A stretch of DNA of 64,000 bases from Thalassococcus sp. S3. Its GTDB lineage: Bacteria > Pseudomonadota > Alphaproteobacteria > Rhodobacterales > Rhodobacteraceae. Location: positions 1,488,001 through 1,552,000 of the forward strand of contig NZ_CP022303.1 in NCBI RefSeq assembly GCF_004216475.1, in the 5' to 3' direction. Position numbers and translations under genes: made by a program. Numbering within the stretch: position 1 is the first letter of the stretch; every line of letters starts with the position of its first letter. The notes beneath the pieces were generated by a model. That model saw only the letters and a program-made list of their open reading frames with translations. It had not been told where the DNA came from and made no database searches. Shown piece after piece: positions 8,788-16,845 of the stretch.

Positions 8788-9673
8788 AGAAGCGTTTCAA
8801 CAGAAGCGGCGTAAGGTACATGGGGATTTGGTAGCAGCCGATGAAGATGAGAAGCGGATCGGTGGTCTCAGGCGGCAGCGCGACGAGAAAGAGCGCGACA
8901 TTGCGGTTCCCGGCGACGAGGCTGAGCGGCACGTCGCCACTGCGCAGATAGGTGAGGATCTGCAGACCGAAATTCACCGCAAAAGCTGCGGCCAGCCAGC
9001 CGAGGAGCGCCAGGGGGTCATCCCGCAGTGCCGGACCGATGGCTGACATCAGGGCGATGACGATGATCGCGATTGCGATGGCGGTGACCCCGTCCAGCGC
9101 CCGGCGCGGGCGCTCCCGCAGGTTAGGCATCGCCCAGTGGCGTAGGGCGAAGGCGAGGCCGGTAGCCAGAGCAATGACCACGAGCAGGCGACCGGAGGCT
9201 TGCAGCCCGGCAAGCGGATCGCCGAGGCCCGGCATCAGCCAGAAGATCGGCAGAACGGTCAGGGGCAGGATCGCAGTCCCGACGATGAGCATCCGCAAGG
9301 CGGGCGCCGGGTCATGGCCCATCATGATCGCGAAATTCGGCGCGCCTGTGACCGAGGGGGCCGAGAGCAGGAGCACGATGACCAGGGCAAGCGGGCTCGC
9401 CCCTATGAGCAGCGCACCACTAAGCGCGATCAAGGGCAAGGCGAGTTGTAGGCCCAGTACACGCGCCAAGCTGCGGCGCACGGCGCCCAGGCTTTCGACC
9501 GCATCCCGCGGACCGATGCGGAAGGCGGTGAAGGCCAACAGCAGGGCGACCAGTTCCGGTAGAAACGGGCGCAGGGCAAGGGCAAGGTCGGGTAGGGTGA
9601 GACCGGCGAGCAGCCCCAGCACAAGGCAGCTTCGCCCGTAATCCGCAACCCGGCCCAGAAGGTCGAGGATCAT
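8774..9673 (-). CDS. BASS-like (bile acid:sodium symporter fold) membrane protein
   Basis: A 299-residue protein with about nine or ten hydrophobic segments. The segments SAPSVTGAPNFAIMMGHDPAPALRM and, near the C terminus, LVAGNRNVALFLVALPPE resemble the paired crossover helices of BASS-fold symporters, where GNRN-type motifs line the substrate site. It sits inside the TRAP-Pxp operon, 6 bp after the TRAP large permease and overlapping pxpB by 14 bp. It is therefore probably a second carrier or an exporter for the same substrate family. The substrate is unknown and the family assignment rests on fold-like pattern only. Confidence 0.6.
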   Translation of the reverse strand: MILDLLGRVADYGRSCLVLGLLAGLTLPDLALALRPFLPELVALLLAFTAFRIGPRDAVESLGAVRRSLARVLGLQLALPLIALSGALLIGASPLALVIVLLLSAPSVTGAPNFAIMMGHDPAPALRMLIVGTAILPLTVLPIFWLMPGLGDPLAGLQASGRLLVVIALATGLAFALRHWAMPNLRERPRRALDGVTAIAIAIIVIALMSAIGPALRDDPLALLGWLAAAFAVNFGLQILTYLRSGDVPLSLVAGNRNVALFLVALPPETTDPLLIFIGCYQIPMYLTPLLLKRFYAPS

Positions 9674-9679
9674 GGCGGA

Positions 9680-10990
9680 TTAACTCGGCCCCCCGCGGAT
9701 ATTCTCCGGCAGCCATGTGGCGATGCCGGGGAAGGCGATCAGCACGAAGACCATCAGCACCATGATCAGGAACATCGGAAAGGCGGCGCGGGTGATGAAG
9801 CCCATCTCATGCCGGGTCATGCCCTGCAGGACGAACAGGTTGAAGCCGATGGGCGGCGTGATCTGCGCCATCTCGATGACAACGACAACGAAAATGCCAA
9901 ACCAGATGAGATCGATGCCCGCCTCGCGCACCATCGGCTCGACCACGGCCATGGTCAGCACGATGGCGCTGATCCCGTCAAGGAACATGCCGAGGATAAT
10001 GTAGAAGACCAGAAGGGCCATCAGCAGTTGGAACTGCGTCAGCTCCCACCCCGCGATCAGGTTTGCGAGGCCGCGCGGAATGCCGGTAAAACCCATCGAC
10101 AGCGACAGAAAGGCCGCGCCGGCGAGGATCAGCGCGATCATGGCCGAGGTGCGCGTGGCCCCCATCAGGCTTTCGGTGAACGTCGACCAGCTGAGCGAGC
10201 CTTGGGACGCCGCCAGGATCAGCGCGCCGATCACACCGAAGGCGGCAGCCTCGGTCGCGGTGGCATAGCCCAGATACATCGACCCGATCACCAGCAGGAT
10301 CAGCATGAAGACCGGGATCAGGAAGCGAGAATTTGCCAGACGTTGGCCAAGGCTCATCGGCGGCTCGGCATCCGGGTTCCACTTGGCCGACACGCGCGAC
10401 ATGATCGCGACATAGGCCATGAACATGCCGGCCAGAATGATGCCGGGGAAGACACCTGCAAAGAACAACTCCGAGATGCTTTCATTGGTTGTCACGCCGT
10501 AGACGATCAGAGCAAGGGACGGCGGGATCATCAGGCCCAAAGTGGCCGCACCCGCCAGCGTGCCGATCACCATCGGTTCGGGGTAGTTGCGGCGGCGTAG
10601 CTCCGGGATCGACATTTTGCCGACTGTGGTCAGCGTCGCCGCCGAGGAGCCGGAGACGGCCGCAAAAACGGTGCAGCCGACGATGTTGGTGTGCACAAGC
10701 CCGCCGGGCAGCGGGGCCATCCAGGGGGCGAGGCCGCGGAACATGTCTTCTGACAAGCGGGTGCGATAGAGGATCTCTCCCATCCAGATAAAGAGCGGCA
10801 AGGCGGTCAGTGTCCAAGACGACGAGGTGGTCCAGATCGTGGTGATCATCACGTCGCCCACGGGACGCGTGGTGAAAAGCTCCATGCCGACCCAGGCCAC
10901 GCCCATCAGCGCAAGACCGACCCAGACGCCGGAACCCAGCAGGAGGAACAGAACGAAGAGAAAGAGGATGATGATCGAGGCGTCTTCCAT
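9680..10990 (-). CDS. TRAP transporter large permease (DctM-like)
   Basis: A 436-residue inner-membrane protein with about twelve to thirteen segments. It shows the family patterns MEDASIIILFLFVLFLLLGSGVWVGLALMG at the N terminus, SGSSAATLTTVGKMSIPELRRRNY in the first half and EMAQITPPIGFNLFVLQG near the end. DctM forms the Na+-coupled elevator that moves substrate delivered by the binding protein. It starts 3 bp after the small permease gene. The operon context (dehydrogenase for D-amino or imino acids, 5-oxoprolinase) suggests an amino-acid-derived carboxylate as cargo. Confidence 0.93.
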   Translation of the reverse strand: MEDASIIILFLFVLFLLLGSGVWVGLALMGVAWVGMELFTTRPVGDVMITTIWTTSSSWTLTALPLFIWMGEILYRTRLSEDMFRGLAPWMAPLPGGLVHTNIVGCTVFAAVSGSSAATLTTVGKMSIPELRRRNYPEPMVIGTLAGAATLGLMIPPSLALIVYGVTTNESISELFFAGVFPGIILAGMFMAYVAIMSRVSAKWNPDAEPPMSLGQRLANSRFLIPVFMLILLVIGSMYLGYATATEAAAFGVIGALILAASQGSLSWSTFTESLMGATRTSAMIALILAGAAFLSLSMGFTGIPRGLANLIAGWELTQFQLLMALLVFYIILGMFLDGISAIVLTMAVVEPMVREAGIDLIWFGIFVVVVIEMAQITPPIGFNLFVLQGMTRHEMGFITRAAFPMFLIMVLMVFVLIAFPGIATWLPENIRGGPS

Positions 10991-10993
10991 GGT

Positions 10994-11518
10994 CTATTCT
11001 CCGAAGCTCTGATCGACAATGTCGCGCTTGACCCGGTGATCGCCCTTCAGGATCAGTTGGATCAGGTGGTCGGTGAGCGCGATGGCGAAGATCACCGCAC
11101 CGATCAGCACGGCGGTCTGGGGGATCCAAAGCGGCGTGCGGTCCTGACCCTGGCTGATGTCGTTGAATTTCCACGACCAGTAGACGAAGCGCTGACAGTA
11201 ATAGACGAAGTACCACATCACCGCTGCCCCGGTGCCGAAACAGAAGATCTCCAGCACCCGCTTGGCGCGGGGACCCAAAGCGTTCAGCACCAGCGAGACA
11301 CGGATATGCGCGCCCCGGTTCAGCGCATTGGCGAAGGCCAGGAAACTGGCGGCGGCCATGGCATAGCCAGCGTAATCGGGCGCGCCGGGAAAGACCTCGC
11401 CCGTCCAGCGGGCGACCATCTGGACCACGATCAGCGACAGGATCGTCACCAGGCATAGGGCTGCGGCCACGCCGCTGAGCATGTAAAGGCCGTCCAGGCC
11501 GGATCGCAGGGCGCGCAT
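10994..11518 (-). CDS. TRAP transporter small permease (DctQ-like)
   Basis: A 174-residue protein with four hydrophobic segments and a conserved W-W-K type stretch (YWSWKFNDIS), typical of DctQ scaffolding subunits. The start at 11518 (MRALRSG) was chosen because a GGAGG Shine-Dalgarno lies just upstream. An in-frame ATG 12 bases earlier (11530) overlaps that site and is the alternative. The gene is separated from the binding-protein gene by 64 bp that hold a strong hairpin. Confidence 0.88.
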   Translation of the reverse strand: MRALRSGLDGLYMLSGVAAALCLVTILSLIVVQMVARWTGEVFPGAPDYAGYAMAAASFLAFANALNRGAHIRVSLVLNALGPRAKRVLEIFCFGTGAAVMWYFVYYCQRFVYWSWKFNDISQGQDRTPLWIPQTAVLIGAVIFAIALTDHLIQLILKGDHRVKRDIVDQSFGE

Positions 11519-11547
11519 CTGGTCCTCCATGTCGGGAAAAGGGGCAG

Positions 11548-11576
11548 GGATCGGGCGCGCAATGGCGCCCGGATCC
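11548..11576 (-). other. hairpin between TRAP binding-protein and permease genes
   Basis: The arms GGATC-GGGCGC and GCGCCC-GATCC pair over 11 bp with one bulged G (11571) and a 6-nt loop. It lies directly after the dctP-like stop (11583). Such structures protect the 5' mRNA part and reduce read-through, giving more binding protein than permease. No U-tract follows, so processing or pausing is more likely than full termination. Confidence 0.6.
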
Positions 11577-11582
11577 AAGGGT

Positions 11583-12557
11583 TTACTGAGCGGCCTTGAA
11601 CGCGTCGATGATGGCCGCGCCATCCTCGCCTGCCGCTTCAAGCCATTCGGCGGTCATCGTCTCGCCAATGGCCTGCAACTCGGCCGTCAGACCGTCGCTT
11701 GCCGGGCCGACAGTCATGCCACCTGCGGCCAGACCCTCGACGGTAAAGCCGGTATATTCCCGCGCGCGCCAATTGCCTGCATATTCGGCCAGTTCCGCGC
11801 AGCCGGTAATCACGGCCTTGTTCGCGTCAGAGGTGCCCTCCCACGTATCGGAGTTCACCATCACGTAATTGCGCGGCAACCAGGCGTTCACTTCGTAGAA
11901 ATAGCTCAGGCTTTCCCAGACCTTGCGGTCATATCCGGTGGCCCCTGACGACACCATCGCCTCGGCCACGCCGGTGGCGAAGGCTTGGCTGATCTCAGCG
12001 GCTTCCACGGTCACCGGCAGCATGCCGGTCAGTTCCGCCAGACGTGCGGTCGCGTTGTTGTAGGAGCGGAACTTGATCCCCTCCATATCCGCGACCGAGG
12101 TGACCTCATCCTTGAAATAAAGCCCCTGCGGCGGCCACGGAACAGCGTAAAGCAGGGTCAGGTTCTGATCGGCGAGGATCTCTTCGATCTTGGGCTTGGC
12201 GGCCTCATAAAGCTTGGCGCTGTCCTCGAAGGAGGTGGCCAGGAACGGCACGGAGTCGAATCCAAAAACAGCGTTTTCGTTCTGGTGACCCGACAGCAGC
12301 CGCTCTCCGATCGGAACCTGCCCGGTCTGGATCGCCCGCTTGATCTGCGCGCCCGGGAAGAGCGAGCCTGAGGGATGTGTCACGATTTCGATCTCGCCGC
12401 CCGTGCCGGTGGTCACGCATTTGGCAAACTCCGCGCCGACGGCTGAGTGGTAGTTCGACGCCGAATAAGCCATGGGCATGTCCCAGGTCTCGGCCATGGC
12501 GGGCGCCGCGACGGCGGTCAGCGCCGTGGCTGCCAGCAGGTTGGTGAATGTTTTCAT
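11583..12557 (-). CDS. TRAP transporter substrate-binding protein (DctP-like)
   Basis: A 324-residue periplasmic protein. The start at 12557 (MKTFTNLL) is preceded by a GGAGA site and yields a signal peptide ending APAMA-E at residue 22. The lobe pattern EGIKFRSYNNATARLAE contains the conserved arginine that ligates the substrate carboxylate in nearly all DctP proteins, and PWPPQGLYFKDEV precedes it as usual. Ligand is probably an organic or amino acid; the neighbours (DadA-like oxidase, 5-oxoprolinase) point to an imino/amino-acid derivative such as pyroglutamate, by inference only. Confidence 0.92.
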   Translation of the reverse strand: MKTFTNLLAATALTAVAAPAMAETWDMPMAYSASNYHSAVGAEFAKCVTTGTGGEIEIVTHPSGSLFPGAQIKRAIQTGQVPIGERLLSGHQNENAVFGFDSVPFLATSFEDSAKLYEAAKPKIEEILADQNLTLLYAVPWPPQGLYFKDEVTSVADMEGIKFRSYNNATARLAELTGMLPVTVEAAEISQAFATGVAEAMVSSGATGYDRKVWESLSYFYEVNAWLPRNYVMVNSDTWEGTSDANKAVITGCAELAEYAGNWRAREYTGFTVEGLAAGGMTVGPASDGLTAELQAIGETMTAEWLEAAGEDGAAIIDAFKAAQ

Positions 12558-12609
12558 AGTTGAAGTCTCCCTGTTTGGAAAATGGGTCTGATGCCCGTTG
12601 GTGATGAGG

Positions 12610-13857
12610 TTAAGCCGCGGCAAAGCGTGACGGCGCATAGGGGGTCAGGTCAATGTTCGGACGCGCTCCGGTGATGATCTGCGACAAAAGCCGCCCGGTT
12701 TTCGGGCCGCCGGTCAGGCCCACGTGATGATGGCCAAAGCCCATGAAGGCCCCTTTCAGATCCGGCGCGGGTCCGATCACGGGGATCGAGTCGGTGGGTG
12801 CGGGGCGGTGCCCCATCCATTGCGTTTGCTCTTTCCAGGTCAGCCCCGGCAGCGCGCGTTTGACTTGCCGGAGCAGCAGGTCGAACGGGGCCTGTGCGGG
12901 TGCTGCATCAAGCCCGCCAAACTCAACGATGCCTGCCAGGCGCAGCCGGCCGTCCATCGGGGTGGCGACGAATTTGCCCTCGGCGATCATCAGCGGCGCG
13001 CGGGGCATGAACGAGGGCTCCCAAAGTTCCAGGTGATACCCGCGCTCGGTCTCCAGTGGGATAGAGACGCCGAGTTGCCGGGCCAGGGCCTTGGACCAGA
13101 TCCCCGCGGTCAACGCGAGGTCGGTGCAGGGGATCGTTTCGCCGGCGGCACGCAATCCGGTGACTGCGCCGTTTTCCTGCAGAATGTCCGTCACTTCGGC
13201 TTGCAAAACACGCCCGCCCTGCGCTTCGAAATGCGCGGCGAGATCTTTCACATATTGGCCGGGATCGGTGATGCGTCCATGCCCGCCCAGACGAACGGCA
13301 AACTCAAAATGCGATGCAAGGTTGGGATCGTAGGCGGAAAGGGCCGGTGCTGTCAGCTCGTCCCAGCGAAACCCGTTTTGTTTGCGAATGTCCCATCCAA
13401 AGGCGTCAGCGGCAAATCCGGCCCTGTCCTTGTAGACGTAGAGGTAGTCGCAAGGGGTGATCCAGCGGTTGGCCCGGGTTCCTGCGGCAAGCGCTTGATG
13501 ATCGGCAAGGCTGTCGCCGATGACGGGTGTGAGGGCCGAGGCGATGCGCGAGACGTCCCGGTCAGTGGCGTGCCGCAGATAGGGCACAAGCCAGGGCAGC
13601 AACCGGGGTAGGTAGGGCCATTTCAGAAACAGTGGCTGGTCGGGATCCATCAGCATTCGCGGCGCCTTGCGCAGCAGGCCCGGCACCGTCACCGGCACCA
13701 CCGCGCAGGAGGCGAGCACGCCGCCATTACCAAAGCTTGTCCCTTCACCCGGGCCCGCCCGGTCAATAAGCGTCACCCGAATGCCGTCACGCTGCAGCCA
13801 CAGCGCGGTCGAGACGCCGACAATACCGGCACCGATGACGGCGACATGCCGTGTCAT
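12610..13857 (-). CDS. DadA-like FAD-dependent D-amino/imino-acid dehydrogenase
   Basis: A 415-residue flavoprotein of the DAO family. The start at 13857 (MTRHVAVIGAGIVG) puts the dinucleotide-binding GxGxxG at residues 9-14; the longer upstream open frame has no family similarity. The C-terminal FGHHHVGLTGGPKTGRLLSQII is the typical FAD-closing segment of DadA and D-hydroxyproline dehydrogenases. It would oxidise a D-amino or cyclic imino acid and pass electrons to quinone. It is the first gene of the leftward TRAP-Pxp operon, 52 bp before the binding protein. Substrate (D-Glu, D-Pro, hydroxyproline) is not decidable from sequence. Confidence 0.88.
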   Translation of the reverse strand: MTRHVAVIGAGIVGVSTALWLQRDGIRVTLIDRAGPGEGTSFGNGGVLASCAVVPVTVPGLLRKAPRMLMDPDQPLFLKWPYLPRLLPWLVPYLRHATDRDVSRIASALTPVIGDSLADHQALAAGTRANRWITPCDYLYVYKDRAGFAADAFGWDIRKQNGFRWDELTAPALSAYDPNLASHFEFAVRLGGHGRITDPGQYVKDLAAHFEAQGGRVLQAEVTDILQENGAVTGLRAAGETIPCTDLALTAGIWSKALARQLGVSIPLETERGYHLELWEPSFMPRAPLMIAEGKFVATPMDGRLRLAGIVEFGGLDAAPAQAPFDLLLRQVKRALPGLTWKEQTQWMGHRPAPTDSIPVIGPAPDLKGAFMGFGHHHVGLTGGPKTGRLLSQIITGARPNIDLTPYAPSRFAAA

Positions 13858-13937
13858 GATGTGGTGCCCGGTTGCAAATCGACGTCTCCGCAAGTGATTC
13901 TCTTGCGTCAATTCTGCGCGAAGCGTAGAATACGTCA

Positions 13938-13957
13938 ACAAAATGTTAACAATTTGT
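13938..13957. promoter_or_regulatory. 20-bp palindrome in divergent promoter region (candidate operator)
   Basis: ACAAAATGTTAACAATTTGT is an inverted repeat with 9 of 10 pairs matching, centred on GTTAAC. It lies between the divergent starts at 13857 and 13979, 22 bases before the winged-helix regulator start. Size, symmetry and position fit a MarR-type dimer site controlling both directions. Binding by the adjacent regulator is inferred. Confidence 0.6.
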
Positions 13958-13978
13958 GTTTGAATGGAGGTCATCTGC

Positions 13979-14485
13979 ATGTCCAGCAGGCCAATTGTGT
14001 CCTCGGCACACCTTGCTGCGGGCTCCATGCCGGAAGTGTCTGAAATGGAATTCGGGCTGATTATCGCAGGCAATGCGTTCAACAGATGGGTTGTCCGCGC
14101 CATGGCGGCAGCCGGTCAGCCCGAGCTTTCGGCGCTTGAAGTGCTTGTGCTTCACACGGTACGCCACAAGGATCGGCCCAAGAAGCTTGCCGATATCTGC
14201 CTGGTGCTGAACGTCGAGGATACGCACACGGTCAATTACGCTATCAAGAAGCTGACCCAGCAGGGGCTTGTGCGGCAGGGACGTCAGGGCAAGGAAAAGA
14301 CCGTCGAAGCGACCGAAAAAGGGGCGGAGGCCTGCCGCAAGTATCGCGACATCCGAGAGATGCTTTTGCTCGATGCCGTTGGCGAGTTGGGGTTGGAGCC
14401 CGAGCAGATCAGCAAGCTCTCGACCCTTTTGCGGCTGATGTCCGGGCAGTACGATCAGGCGGCGCGGGCTGCGACCGCCTATTGA
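13979..14485 (+). CDS. winged-helix (MarR-like) transcriptional regulator
   Basis: A 168-residue DNA-binding protein. The ATG at 13979 was chosen because GGAGG at 13966-13970 lies 8 bases upstream; an ATG at 13964 overlaps that site. The core LSALEVLVLHTVRHKDRPKKLADICLVLNVEDTHTVNYAIKKLTQQGLV is a winged helix with the recognition helix around residues 90-105, followed by a basic wing RQGRQGKEK. It is transcribed away from the DadA-TRAP-Pxp operon over a palindromic site, so it is the likely regulator of that operon. It belongs near the MarR/HTH_27 families rather than classical MarR. Confidence 0.85.
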   Translation: MSSRPIVSSAHLAAGSMPEVSEMEFGLIIAGNAFNRWVVRAMAAAGQPELSALEVLVLHTVRHKDRPKKLADICLVLNVEDTHTVNYAIKKLTQQGLVRQGRQGKEKTVEATEKGAEACRKYRDIREMLLLDAVGELGLEPEQISKLSTLLRLMSGQYDQAARAATAY

Positions 14486-14997
14486 GCGTCTTCGACTAAA
14501 ACACCGATCCGGGTTTTAAGATATCGACGCGTTGCGGCCTCGAACCCCTCGGGCCAGGGCACTCGTTTGGCGCACACACAGCGCTTGCGCGCGAGGAAAG
14601 AACATGTCGGCAATGCCCACACGGGCTGCAATCATGCTGGCGCGATCGGGGGGCACCACAGGCAGCCGGTTCAAAACTGCAGGCTGTTCAGCGGTCAGAT
14701 CACGCCGCAGATGAAGGGCACCGCCTGATGGAGAGGCGTCCGGCTCCATCTTCATAAGCGAGATCACATCATCACCGCGCACAGCGTTTCGGTCACGTCT
14801 TTCCAATGCGCGGCAACCCCGTCAAATGCTTCGGGTGTGCAGGGGCCGATAAGGTCCATGTCACTGATCTCGTCCCCGGTCTCCTGCGCCAGACCGCGCG
14901 AGCTGTGCAAATGCCAGAATATGCATGCAAAATCGTCTATCGCCCGCGCACCGCCGGCCAAACCGGACATTATATGTGGCGTGTATAGGCCCCGCAT
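14479..14997 (-). pseudogene. frameshifted remnant of an unrecognised protein gene
   Basis: This stretch holds no intact gene but three consecutive open segments in different frames that read as one protein. The first runs from MRGLYTPHIMSGLAGG (start 14997) to ETLCAVMM with stop at 14764. The second continues as GDDVISLMKMEPDAS to IADMFFPRAQALC. The third ends with WPEGFEAATRRYLKTRIG and a stop at 14479-14481. Two single-base indels, near 14775 and near 14575, would restore one frame of roughly 170 residues. Codon use keeps GC-rich third positions. I do not recognise the family. A sequencing error could also explain the shifts. Confidence 0.5.
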
Positions 14998-15020
14998 GTC
15001 ATCGTTAACACTGGGAGATA

Positions 15021-15749
15021 GTGGAATTGCGGGTACCTGGGGGAAAATCGGTCTACGGCGCATCCGTCGGCATCTTGATGCTCGACGCGCAATTCCCACG
15101 TATTCCCGGCGACATCGGAAATGCCCAAACCTGGGACTTTCCGGTTCTCTACCGCATCGTACATGATGCCTCCCCCGAACGTGTCGTGGGGCAGAAGGCG
15201 GAAGGGCTCTTGCCGGCCTTCATCGCGGCGGCGCAGGAAATGGTCAGCGAGGGGGCGGACGGGATCACGACAACCTGCGGTTTTCTGTCGATCTTCCAGA
15301 CAGAGATTGCCAAGGCGGTGAATGTCCCCGTGGCAACGTCCTCTCTGATGCAGGTGCCTTTGGTCAATCGCCTTTTGCCCCCCGGGAAACGATGCGCGGT
15401 GCTGACAATTTCCGCTTCTGCGCTGACGCCCGAACATCTGATCGCTGCAGACGTCCCGCTTGAAACACCGGTGGGTACGACCGAAGGCGGGATGACATTT
15501 ACACGATCGATCCTGGGCGACGCCTACCACATGGATGTCGAGGCCGCGCGCGCCGACAACGTCGCCGCCGCGGAAGCTTTATTGCAGACGCACCCCGAAA
15601 CGGGTGCCATCGTGCTGGAATGCACCAACATGGCGCCCTACGCGGCGGACATTTCCCGCGCGACCGGAGTGCCTGTTTTTTCGATGGTCAGCTTCGTGGA
15701 ATGGTTTCAGTCCGGCCTGATGCCAAAGGCATATCCTCTGCACGGTTGA
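15021..15749 (+). CDS. Asp/Glu/hydantoin racemase superfamily protein
   Basis: A 242-residue enzyme with the two cysteines of cofactor-independent racemases: Cys86 in TTTCGFL and Cys201 in LECTNMAPY. These would act as the acid/base pair for proton transfer at an alpha carbon. The family also contains hydantoin racemases, maleate isomerase and arylmalonate decarboxylases, so the reaction is not certain. The start used is GTG at 15021, with GGGAG only 3 bases upstream; TTG at 15027 is a better-spaced alternative. It is followed 63 bp later by an ABC ATPase gene in the same direction, suggesting action on the imported substrate. Confidence 0.8.
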   Translation: MELRVPGGKSVYGASVGILMLDAQFPRIPGDIGNAQTWDFPVLYRIVHDASPERVVGQKAEGLLPAFIAAAQEMVSEGADGITTTCGFLSIFQTEIAKAVNVPVATSSLMQVPLVNRLLPPGKRCAVLTISASALTPEHLIAADVPLETPVGTTEGGMTFTRSILGDAYHMDVEAARADNVAAAEALLQTHPETGAIVLECTNMAPYAADISRATGVPVFSMVSFVEWFQSGLMPKAYPLHG

Positions 15750-15812
15750 CCGAAACAGGCGAATCCGCCCATGGGTCGGCACGAAAGGCAGCAGCCAGGC
15801 GGAGCCGCGATC

Positions 15813-16838
15813 ATGAGCATTTCTGTGCAGCGCCTGACCAAGCGATTTGGTCAGGCGGCGGCGGTTGACGACATTTCGTTCGATGTCGCCGAGAATGAGT
15901 TTTTTGCCATCGTTGGTGCATCCGGCTGCGGGAAATCAACGCTGCTGCGTCTGATTGCCGGGCTCGAAGAGCCGACGGAGGGTCGCATCGCGTTGGAAGG
16001 TCAGGTCGTCTCGGATCCCGAGACCTTCATACCGCCAGAAGCGCGGCAGGTTGGGTTTGTTTTTCAGTCCTATGCGCTCTGGCCGCATCTCACGGTGGCC
16101 GGCAATGTGGCGTTCCCGGCAGAGGCCCAAGGAGCCGGAAAGCAGGAGGCCGCCGCGCGCGCGGCGGAGCACTTGCGCACGGTGTCGCTGGAAGACTACG
16201 CGGATCGCCGGCCCGAGGCGCTGTCGGGCGGGCAACGGCAGCGTGTGGCGCTCGCGCGTTGTCTTGCGGGCGGGGCGCGGACGATCCTGATGGACGAACC
16301 ACTTGCCAACCTCGACCCGCATCTGCGCCACGTGATGGAGGCGGAGTTGCGTGCGTTTCACCGCCGTACCGGGACAACGACAGTCTACATCACGCACGAC
16401 CAGCGCGAGGCGATGGCGCTGGCAGACCGGATGGCGGTGATGCAGCAGGGGCGGTTTCTGCAGGTCGGCACACCGCACGAGATTTATGATCGCCCCGCCA
16501 CCGCCGATGTGGCCCGGTTCATCGGACGAGGGACGATTTTGCCCGTCGACCTGCAAGAGGGCGCAGTTCGCGTGAATGGATCAATCCTTCCGCTCAGGGC
16601 AGAGCGTGAGGGGCGAGGGCATCTGTTTGTGCGGCCCGCACAGTTGGATGTGACATCCCCCGAGGGCGCGCATCTGATAGGCCAGGTCCAGGATGTGCTT
16701 TATCGTGGCGGCATATGGGAGGCGCGTATCGTGTCCGACGCCGCGACCGATCCGGTCGAGGTTGACCTGCACCGGCCCGTCGGCATCGGAGAGCGGATAG
16801 GACTGAACGTGCGAACCGGCTGGCTTCTGCCCGGCTGA
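15813..16838 (+). CDS. ABC transporter ATP-binding protein (Fe3+/phosphonate/polyamine type)
   Basis: A 341-residue ATPase. ATG 15813 (MSISVQRLTK) follows a GGAG site. Walker A GASGCGKST is at 35-43. The signature LSGGQRQRVALAR, Walker B TILMDEPLANLD and switch YITHDQREAM are all canonical, and a TOBE-like regulatory domain follows about residue 240. The length matches FbpC/PotA/PhnT-type importers. Its permease and binding protein are probably the convergent genes 16846-19536, since no other partner is near and no other ATPase sits with those genes. Having the ATPase on the other strand is unusual. Confidence 0.9.
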   Translation: MSISVQRLTKRFGQAAAVDDISFDVAENEFFAIVGASGCGKSTLLRLIAGLEEPTEGRIALEGQVVSDPETFIPPEARQVGFVFQSYALWPHLTVAGNVAFPAEAQGAGKQEAAARAAEHLRTVSLEDYADRRPEALSGGQRQRVALARCLAGGARTILMDEPLANLDPHLRHVMEAELRAFHRRTGTTTVYITHDQREAMALADRMAVMQQGRFLQVGTPHEIYDRPATADVARFIGRGTILPVDLQEGAVRVNGSILPLRAEREGRGHLFVRPAQLDVTSPEGAHLIGQVQDVLYRGGIWEARIVSDAATDPVEVDLHRPVGIGERIGLNVRTGWLLPG

Positions 16839-16845
16839 GCGCCGC

